Shown one piece after another: positions 6,596-12,284 of a stretch of 12,284 nt of DNA. Both the position numbers and the translations under genes were made by a program. The DNA is from an uncultured Bacilli bacterium (GTDB lineage Bacteria > Bacillota_I > Bacilli_A > RF39 > UBA660). Below the pieces are notes generated by a model that searched no databases, was not told where the DNA came from, and worked only from the letters and a program-made list of their open reading frames with translations. Every line of letters begins with the position of its first letter. Position 1 is the first letter of the stretch. The stretch spans positions 1 to 12,284 of the forward strand of contig CAKOID010000023.1 of assembly GCA_934086355.1 (NCBI GenBank), written 5' to 3'.

Positions 6596-6602
6596 TTCTT
6601 TT
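6581..6602. terminator. Shared hairpin between convergent cwlJ and the gene at 6601-7143
   Basis: AAAGAACT (6581-6588) and AGTTCTTT (6594-6601) form an 8-bp stem with a 5-nt loop. Short T-runs on both sides suggest weak bidirectional termination. The stem contains the cwlJ stop codon and touches the stop of the opposite gene. Confidence 0.55.
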
Positions 6603-7143
6603 AATTTAAAAATTCTTCATCTTTAAAATTTTGTGTTATTGTTTTAAAGTTTTTATCATATTCTATAAATTTTTTCTTAACTATCTCCGGCTTATCAAAA
6701 TCTAGACATTTATTATATAAATCTTCTAATTCGTGTAATTCTTTTTTATTTTCAGCAATAGTATTTAATTTTTCATATTCTAAATAATCATAATCTATAT
6801 ATTTTTTTATGCATTCCATATCTGGTGTGTAACCATTAACAAAAAACTTTTTATATATACCTAAACCGTAAACTTTTTCATAAGTTGTTGGATATTCTTC
6901 ATAACCGTTAGCTTCCATTCTTTCTATATAATATTTTGTTATTAGATTATAATCTTCTAATGAAACTTCTTTAGATAAAATTTCTTTGTTTGGATAATTT
7001 ATTTTTACTACAATATCATCATCTTTTTTATAATAGCTTATTATTAATCTACCATTTAATTCGTTAGATCTATAATACATTTTTTTATTATGATATTCAT
7101 CATCTGATACAAATACGTAAAAAGCTTTATCATCGTATAGCAT
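6601..7143 (-). CDS. Protein of unknown function, probably cytoplasmic
   Basis: I do not recognise this 180-residue protein. The N-terminal half looks beta-rich (FYVFVSDDEYHNKK, then GRLIISYYKKDDDIVVKINYP). The C-terminal half, from about residue 100, is helical and charged with a run of Lys and Glu (NTIAENKKELHELEDL) that could be a short coiled coil. It is unusually rich in Tyr. There is no signal peptide or membrane helix, and a single Cys near each of residues 110 and 145. AAGGAG lies 9 nt before the ATG. It follows the second surface-protein gene on the same strand by 77 bp, but a good terminator at 7207-7233 separates them, so it is likely a separate unit. It converges on cwlJ. Confidence 0.7.
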   Translation of the reverse strand: MLYDDKAFYVFVSDDEYHNKKMYYRSNELNGRLIISYYKKDDDIVVKINYPNKEILSKEVSLEDYNLITKYYIERMEANGYEEYPTTYEKVYGLGIYKKFFVNGYTPDMECIKKYIDYDYLEYEKLNTIAENKKELHELEDLYNKCLDFDKPEIVKKKFIEYDKNFKTITQNFKDEEFLN

Positions 7144-7206
7144 TTATTATCACTCCTTATAATAATTTTATCATATATTTAAAAAAAAGAAATACATTTT
7201 AGATAG

Positions 7207-7233
7207 AAAAAAGAATATATTTAATTAATATAT
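7207..7233 (-). terminator. Intrinsic terminator of the second surface-protein gene
   Basis: ATATATT (7215-7221) and AATATAT (7227-7233) form a 7-bp stem. On the minus strand a run of six U (7212-7207) follows. The stop codon of the gene (7223-7221) lies inside the hairpin. Confidence 0.7.
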
Positions 7234-9281
7234 CCTATTTCAATATTACTTGGTGAAGTTTCAGTATTTATATTTATATGTTTTATATTATCCATTAATT
7301 CAATATCTATTAAATTGCTATCAACTATATTAGTTGAATCTAGAATAAAATATATTTCACCATCTTTTAATGCATTAGTTAAATCATTTACAGTTGTATA
7401 TGAATTATCAACTATGTAAATGTTCCCTCCACTTGAATTACCAAATATTCCTTTATTAGTTTTAAAATTTTGAATATTTTGAAATACATTTGATATAAGA
7501 TTTAATCCATTTTTTCTTTTTAATGTTGGTGTCCCTGTGAAAAATCCATAAGGATATGCCGTTGATGATTCATAGTATGTTAAATTTTTTAGATCACCAA
7601 TTTTAGTTGTTGCAATATTTCTAATAATTTTTTTATTTATTAAATCGATGTAATCACTATAGTCTCCAACTTTTCTTAATGGCTCATCTAAATAGATATT
7701 TGCTGTATTTTCACTATATTCTTCATATTCAGTTGCTGTATCATTTTCTTCAATCATCATTCCAACTTCAACGTTATCAAAAGTTACATTTTCTTTTGCT
7801 ATGTTTATTCCTAAAATTGCTGTAAAACTTTCAGTCGCTGTGAAAGTTGCAGTTGTTCCAATTGTACAACTTTTTCCTTTATATGCATTTGTATTTTTAT
7901 CCGCTAGTAAAACGTTGAAAGTACCGGAAGTAGTAGTTCCATTTATTAATGAACATGATAATGTATAAGTTTTTCCTTTTTCAATTTTAAAACCACTATT
8001 ATAATAGTTTAAAACATTTCTTCCTCCTGTTGAATTCGATGTTCCATTTAATGTAATAGTATTTTTATTACTATTACAAGTTTGAGTAACTCCAGCTTGT
8101 TCCGCTGAATGATTACTGTTGTAGTTAGGGTACAAATTTTTTCCTGTTGTTTTTATATTTATTTTATATTTTCCATAATTTGTATCACTTGAATCTGTTA
8201 CTAAGTCTCCCACATTTTTTATTTCACTTGGATAATCTGGAGAAGGCATTTTTCCATATTCTTCGTATTCCGTTGCTGTATCTCCTTCTTCTAATTGAAT
8301 ATTTGAAATATCAACATTTACTGTGCCTTGGGATGGAACTCTAGCAAATCTTACAAATAAGTAATCACTCGAAGTATAACTTGATGGAGTATTAAATGTT
8401 ACAGTTTGTCTACCTGTAGTTTGTGTGTTATAATTTTTTTGTCCTATTATGTCTTTCGAATATGTTGTTGTTCCATAACCTACTGCTACTGCAACTGTCT
8501 TTGTTGCTGAGATTATATTATAATCAAATGAAAGTGTATATGTTTTTCCAGTTTCTAATTTAAATTTTGTTGGAGTATTCAGATAATAATTATCAGTATA
8601 TGAAACGTTAAAATCACTCATATTAAGTAGATTTTTACCACTTCTTGTTTTTTGTATACTATTACCATATATTTTAAAGTTTGTTAATAATTCTGGTTTT
8701 GATACTGTTACATTATCTTCTCCTTCTGAAGTTACTAATTTTTTATTAGCACTTTTTAAATCTAATATTTTTACATTTCCTTCAAACTTTTTGTTCATAT
8801 TGTCATTTTGTAAATCATTAGTTTCCAAGAATTCTACCGTTAATTCAAAATTTTGTATTTCTCCTACTTTTATATTGTTTACGGCTATTACTCCATCATT
8901 ACTTGGAAATATCATGTTATTTCCGTTACAATCGCCTTCTGTTGAATTACATTTTAGCGTCAAGTACAAATCATCTTTATCTTCAAAATCATTTATTATG
9001 TTTTCTAAATATACTGTATAGTTTTCTACTTCTCTATTTCCTTTGTTTTCTACACTAAAAGTTTTTACGATTTTATCTCCTGGCATCATATTTTCTTTAC
9101 TTATTAAACCATTACCATCATCATATTTTAATTCTAATTTTGCTAGACTAGTTGTTATCGATTTTGTATTAGTATTTCCATTTATTGTTGTTAAATAATA
9201 ACCGTATGTTAATCCTACTAATATTAAAGTAACTAATATTATTCCTATTATACTTAATGTTATTTTTTGTTTTCTTGTCAT
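7221..9281 (-). CDS. Surface or secreted protein: TasA/camelysin-like module fused to phage tail-fibre-like binding modules
   Basis: This 686-residue protein has the same export module as the protein at 187-1884: MTRKQKI, a hydrophobic stretch to about 25 ending LVGLTYGYYL, then GNTNTKSI and a beta domain with a C-x6-C pair and a NDNMNKKFE motif ending near 190. The rest differs. Two related modules follow. The first runs from GKNLL (about 214) through GKTYTLSF to IQLEEGDTATEYEEY (about 328-341). The second runs from GKNLY (about 381) through GKTYTLSC to EENDTATEYEEY (about 510-521). Then come LDEPLRKVGDY and an end of TSPSNIEIGYI. These motifs are typical of tail-fibre or minor tail proteins of Firmicutes phages, where they are thought to bind sugars. 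No phage gene is nearby. GAGGAG lies 12 nt before the ATG, a rather long spacing, and no in-frame alternative start exists. An adhesin or glycan-binding role is inferred. Confidence 0.78.
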   Translation of the reverse strand: MTRKQKITLSIIGIILVTLILVGLTYGYYLTTINGNTNTKSITTSLAKLELKYDDGNGLISKENMMPGDKIVKTFSVENKGNREVENYTVYLENIINDFEDKDDLYLTLKCNSTEGDCNGNNMIFPSNDGVIAVNNIKVGEIQNFELTVEFLETNDLQNDNMNKKFEGNVKILDLKSANKKLVTSEGEDNVTVSKPELLTNFKIYGNSIQKTRSGKNLLNMSDFNVSYTDNYYLNTPTKFKLETGKTYTLSFDYNIISATKTVAVAVGYGTTTYSKDIIGQKNYNTQTTGRQTVTFNTPSSYTSSDYLFVRFARVPSQGTVNVDISNIQLEEGDTATEYEEYGKMPSPDYPSEIKNVGDLVTDSSDTNYGKYKINIKTTGKNLYPNYNSNHSAEQAGVTQTCNSNKNTITLNGTSNSTGGRNVLNYYNSGFKIEKGKTYTLSCSLINGTTTSGTFNVLLADKNTNAYKGKSCTIGTTATFTATESFTAILGINIAKENVTFDNVEVGMMIEENDTATEYEEYSENTANIYLDEPLRKVGDYSDYIDLINKKIIRNIATTKIGDLKNLTYYESSTAYPYGFFTGTPTLKRKNGLNLISNVFQNIQNFKTNKGIFGNSSGGNIYIVDNSYTTVNDLTNALKDGEIYFILDSTNIVDSNLIDIELMDNIKHININTETSPSNIEIGYIN

Positions 9282-9424
9282 GACAAGTTCACACTCCTCA
9301 AATGTTTTATAGATAATTCAAAAAAGATAATATATTTGTTTTATGGATATAGTAGTTTTCAATATCTAATAAAATTATTATATAGTCTTTCTAGTTTCTA
9401 CTTTTTTATTATTACTCTGATAAA

Positions 9425-9453
9425 ATTATATACTAAAATAGACACTCTTTCAA
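9425..9453 (-). promoter_or_regulatory. Sigma-A-type promoter of the second surface-protein gene
   Basis: On the minus strand TTGAAA (9453-9448) and a perfect TATAAT (9430-9425) are exactly 17 bp apart. The predicted start near 9418 gives a leader of about 137 nt. I see no gene, riboswitch or strong hairpin in that leader (9282-9418). The -35 is extended as TACTTGAAA, as in the two small-RNA promoters. It lies in the loop of the hairpin at 9435-9464. Confidence 0.75.
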
Positions 9454-9464
9454 GTATCTATTTT
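9435..9464 (-). terminator. Possible terminator of xfp overlapping the next promoter
   Basis: On the minus strand AAAATAGATAC (9464-9454) pairs with GTGTCTATTTT (9445-9435) across an 8-nt loop, 11 bp with one G-U. The U-run is the end of the 3' arm, so it is short. It begins 6 nt after the xfp stop codon. Confidence 0.5.
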
Positions 9465-9470
9465 TATATT

Positions 9471-11810
9471 TTACTTCCATTTCCAATTATCTACTTCTTC
9501 TAAGTCTGTTCCATATTGTTCAATATGTATATTATGTTTTATAAGTTCTTTTACACAATAATTTGTTAATGCAAATTTATCATAAGTATCATCTATATGA
9601 TTTAATATTTCTAAACAAATGTTAAATCTATCTATTTTATTTAGTACTCTCATATCAAATGGAGTTGTTATTCTACCTTCTTCTTGATAACCTAATACAG
9701 TTAAATTTTTGTTATTTCTATCTAGTGTAAGTTCTTTTATTAGATTAGGATATCCGTGAAATACAAATATAATTGGTTTATCTTTTGTGAATATGTAATC
9801 GTATTCTTCTTCTTTTAATCCTTCATTATATGTTTTATCTAATTTTAATAAATTAACTACATTAACTATTCTAACTTTTAAATTAGGTAAATACTCTTTT
9901 AATATAGTTTTTGCTGCTAATACTTCTAGTGTTGGAGTATCTCCTGCGCACGTAAGTACTATATCTGGATTTTCATCACTTGCCCAATTCCAAATACTGA
10001 CTCCATTTTTGAAATGTTTAATTGCTTGTTTCATATTTAGCCATTCAGGTCTTTCGTGTTTACTAGCAACTATAGCATTAACCTTGTTCTTAGTATTTAA
10101 CACATGATTCATAGTAACAATTAATGTATTTGCATCTGCTGGTAGATATAATCCTATTAAATCTTTTTTCTTTGTTGCTAAATGATTTAAGAACCCTGGT
10201 TCTTGATGTGTATATCCATTATGATCTTGTTGCCAAATATGACTTGTTAAAATAATATTTAATGAAGGTATTTCTTTTCTCCATTCTATTTCGTTAGATG
10301 CTTTTATCCATTTTATATGTTGACTTACCATAGAATCTATTATTCTAGAAAATGCTTCATATGTATGGAATATACCGTGTCTTCCTGTTAGAACGTATCC
10401 TTCTAATAATCCTTCACAAACGTTTTCTGATAGGAAACTATCAATTACTCTACCTTTATTATTTAAATAATCATCTGTTGGTATTATTGGTAAGTTCCAT
10501 TCTCTATTTGTTGTATCAAATACATAGTTTAATCTATTTGATAAAGCTTCATCTGGACCAAATATTCTAAAATTATTAGGATTTTCATTTATAACGTCTC
10601 TTAAATATGCTCCTAACTCTTTCATATCCATACCTTTTACGCTACCTGGTTTATTTAATTTTATACCATAGTCTAATACATTTGGTAATTTTATTTCTTC
10701 TGTTAGCAATCCACCATTGGCATATTTAGATAATCCCATTCTTAGATTTGTTTCTGGTACAAACATTTTATATTTGTTACGTAATTTACCATTTTCATCA
10801 AATAATTCTTCTGGTTTATAGCTTTTTAACCAATCTTCTAAGACGTTAAGAAGTTCAGGATGTTCTTTATCAACTACAATTGGTACTTGATGACTTCTAA
10901 ATGATCCTTCTATTTGTTTTCCATCTACTCTATTTGGGCCTGTCCAACCTTTAGGACTACGTAATATAATAAGTGGTAATCTAACTATTTCATTTTCTTT
11001 TGCAAGAATTTTTCTCATTTTTATTTTTGTTATTGCATAATCTAATACTTCAGCCATTCTTTCATGCATATATCTTGTATCAGTTCCAGATACGAATAAT
11101 GGTTCATATCCCATTCCTACAAACATATTTTCTAAGTCTTCATCGCTCATACGTCCTAATATAGTTGGATTTGCTATTTTATATCCATTTAGATGAAGGA
11201 TTGGTAAAACTGTTCCATCAGTTTCTGGATTTATAAATTTATTTAGATGCCAACTTGTTGCAAGGCTTCCTGTTTCTGCCTCTCCGTCACCAATTACACA
11301 AGCTGCTATTAAATTTGGATTATCTAAAATAGCTCCATATGCATGTGATAAACTATAACCTAGTTCCCCGCCTTCGTTAATTGAGCCAGGAGTTTCTGGT
11401 GCTACGTGACTAGACACGCCTTTTGGGAATGAAAACCTTCTACATAATTTTAATATACCTTCTTCATTCTCTTTTATGTCTGGATAAAACATACTGTATG
11501 TTCCTTCAAGATAATTATTGCTAATCATTGCTTGACCACCATGTCCTGGTCCAGATATGTATATCATTTCCAGTTTGTTTTTTGTTATAATTCTATTTAA
11601 ATGAGCGTAAATAAAATTTTGTCCAGGTGCTGTTCCCCAGTGACCTACTAATCTAGGTTTTACATCATTTATTGTTAATTTATTTCTTAATAAAGGATTG
11701 TTTAACAAATATATTTGAATACATGACAAATAATTTGCTGCTCTAAAAAATCCATCGATACTTGTTAATTCTTCTTCATTTAATACTTTATTTATTATAT
11801 TCTTATCCAT
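9471..11810 (-). CDS. xfp: Xylulose-5-phosphate/fructose-6-phosphate phosphoketolase
   Basis: A cytoplasmic, thiamine-diphosphate-dependent enzyme. It uses phosphate to cleave xylulose 5-phosphate (and in many homologues fructose 6-phosphate) to acetyl phosphate plus glyceraldehyde 3-phosphate or erythrose 4-phosphate. The 779 residues match the usual length of about 790-825. Visible signatures are GHWGT at 56-60, ISGPGHGGQA at 85-94, SSHVAPETPGS near 133-143 and the cofactor motif GDGEAETG at 174-181 with Asn208. Later motifs are SPKGWTGP, FGPDEALSNR, and RHGIFHTYEAF with HIWQQDHNGYTHQEPGF. AAGGA lies 8 nt before the ATG. It stands alone between its own -10 region and a possible terminator, with no pentose genes beside it. 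It is probably a main route to acetyl phosphate and ATP here. Substrate preference cannot be read from the sequence. Confidence 0.97.
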   Translation of the reverse strand: MDKNIINKVLNEEELTSIDGFFRAANYLSCIQIYLLNNPLLRNKLTINDVKPRLVGHWGTAPGQNFIYAHLNRIITKNKLEMIYISGPGHGGQAMISNNYLEGTYSMFYPDIKENEEGILKLCRRFSFPKGVSSHVAPETPGSINEGGELGYSLSHAYGAILDNPNLIAACVIGDGEAETGSLATSWHLNKFINPETDGTVLPILHLNGYKIANPTILGRMSDEDLENMFVGMGYEPLFVSGTDTRYMHERMAEVLDYAITKIKMRKILAKENEIVRLPLIILRSPKGWTGPNRVDGKQIEGSFRSHQVPIVVDKEHPELLNVLEDWLKSYKPEELFDENGKLRNKYKMFVPETNLRMGLSKYANGGLLTEEIKLPNVLDYGIKLNKPGSVKGMDMKELGAYLRDVINENPNNFRIFGPDEALSNRLNYVFDTTNREWNLPIIPTDDYLNNKGRVIDSFLSENVCEGLLEGYVLTGRHGIFHTYEAFSRIIDSMVSQHIKWIKASNEIEWRKEIPSLNIILTSHIWQQDHNGYTHQEPGFLNHLATKKKDLIGLYLPADANTLIVTMNHVLNTKNKVNAIVASKHERPEWLNMKQAIKHFKNGVSIWNWASDENPDIVLTCAGDTPTLEVLAAKTILKEYLPNLKVRIVNVVNLLKLDKTYNEGLKEEEYDYIFTKDKPIIFVFHGYPNLIKELTLDRNNKNLTVLGYQEEGRITTPFDMRVLNKIDRFNICLEILNHIDDTYDKFALTNYCVKELIKHNIHIEQYGTDLEEVDNWKWK

Positions 11811-11834
11811 AATACCCTTCCTTATTCTAAAGAT

Positions 11835-11843
11835 ATTATAGCA
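11835..11843 (-). promoter_or_regulatory. Extended -10 promoter of xfp
   Basis: On the minus strand TGCTATAAT (11843-11835) is a perfect extended -10. The predicted start near 11828 gives an 18-nt leader that includes the ribosome binding site. No good -35 is visible; the expected place is a T-run. Confidence 0.6.
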
Positions 11844-11855
11844 TTAACACAAATT

Positions 11856-11876
11856 AAAAAAAAGGTTTTTTAACCT
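11856..11876 (-). terminator. Intrinsic terminator of the gene at the right edge
   Basis: On the minus strand AGGTT (11876-11872) and AACCT (11867-11863) form a 5-bp stem with a 4-nt loop, followed by U8. The stop codon (11872-11870) lies in it. It insulates xfp from the upstream gene. Confidence 0.75.
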
Positions 11877-12284
11877 AGTTTTTTCATTAATTGTTTTATT
11901 TCAACATTAGTATATAAATCCAAATTATTTATATCTAAAGTATGACCATTATTTTTTTCAAAATCTACTATAATTTTTGAATTCTTATCCTTTACTTTTT
12001 CAACTATTGATAAAAAATCATGATATTTTTTTATTTCTTTTGCTTCGTATTTTATTTTTACTGTTGTACATAATGACAATAAAGACAATATTACTCCTAT
12101 ACATAACAATAAAGTTATATTTTTATATGCTACGTTGTTGGTTTGTATAAAAAACAGTACAGTTGTTACAAAACTAGCAATTTCGTATAATTTATTTTTT
12201 TTATAATTGTCATAATACTTTTTATCTCTTTCGTTTGCTTGATTAATCATTATTTTTTCTAATTCTTTGTAATGATTTTCATCA
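11870..12284 (-). CDS. Small membrane protein of unknown function, start outside the window
   Basis: The frame stays open to the right edge of the window. The first ATG (12250) has no ribosome binding site, and the codons upstream of it encode a plausible sequence (DENHYKELEKI). The true start therefore probably lies beyond 12284, and at least 137 residues are encoded here. A charged N-terminal part leads into two hydrophobic segments (IASFVTTVLFFI and ITLLLCIGVILSLLSL). A Lys-rich soluble tail of about 60 residues follows, probably helical. This resembles the general layout of small two-helix inner membrane proteins (SLATT-like at most in topology). I do not recognise the family. It is followed by a strong terminator. 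Confidence 0.6.
   Translation of the reverse strand, partial: DENHYKELEKIMINQANERDKKYYDNYKKNKLYEIASFVTTVLFFIQTNNVAYKNITLLLCIGVILSLLSLCTTVKIKYEAKEIKKYHDFLSIVEKVKDKNSKIIVDFEKNNGHTLDINNLDLYTNVEIKQLMKKLG

Noticed and set aside
7221..9281. A prophage remnant
   Set aside because: Only the C-terminal modules are phage-like. The N-terminus is a bacterial export module, and the neighbours are xfp and spore genes with no capsid, tail or integrase genes.
1..12284. CRISPR array
   Set aside because: No series of short regularly spaced repeats was seen; the only DNA repeat pair is 2 kb apart.

Overview
The window is very AT-rich DNA and looks like the chromosome of a spore-forming Bacillota, probably one of the low-GC, mostly uncultured gut Bacilli. 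That placement is inferred from gene content: a GerA-type germinant receptor subunit, a SpoVD-type penicillin-binding protein and a CwlJ-type cortex hydrolase lie close together. A Bacillus-like tRNA-Trp(CCA) and the use of TGG for Trp indicate the standard code at that codon.

Layout from left to right. Positions 1-2172 (minus strand) hold a surface-protein gene flanked by two copies of a 75-bp repeat. Each repeat is part of a short, probably non-coding transcription unit. The unit has a TTGAAA-17-bp promoter, a transcript start at AGGATAG and, in the complete copy, a long hairpin followed by a U-run. That hairpin contains an uninterrupted run of 11 G. Positions 2217-5569 (plus) hold gerA-like and spoVD-like genes, then tRNA-Trp at 5618-5691 with its own promoter and terminator. 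Next come an unrecognised small minus-strand gene (5754-6107), cwlJ (6170-6595, plus) and a second unrecognised minus-strand gene (6601-7143). Positions 7221-9281 (minus) hold a second surface protein. Its N-terminal module is paralogous to that of the first, but its C-terminus resembles phage tail-fibre carbohydrate-binding modules. Positions 9471-11810 (minus) hold a phosphoketolase gene, and a partial small membrane-protein gene runs off the right edge.

How the genes fit together. gerA, spoVD and cwlJ cover germinant sensing, cortex synthesis and cortex breakdown in the spore cycle. The two surface proteins share a TasA/camelysin-like export module and carry different outer domains, which suggests a modular adhesin family. 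Phosphoketolase suggests heterofermentative or bifid-shunt-like sugar breakdown. Three minus-strand promoters around the surface genes share an extended -35 box, TACTTGAAA. The main candidate for something undescribed is the repeated small RNA unit with its G-tract.
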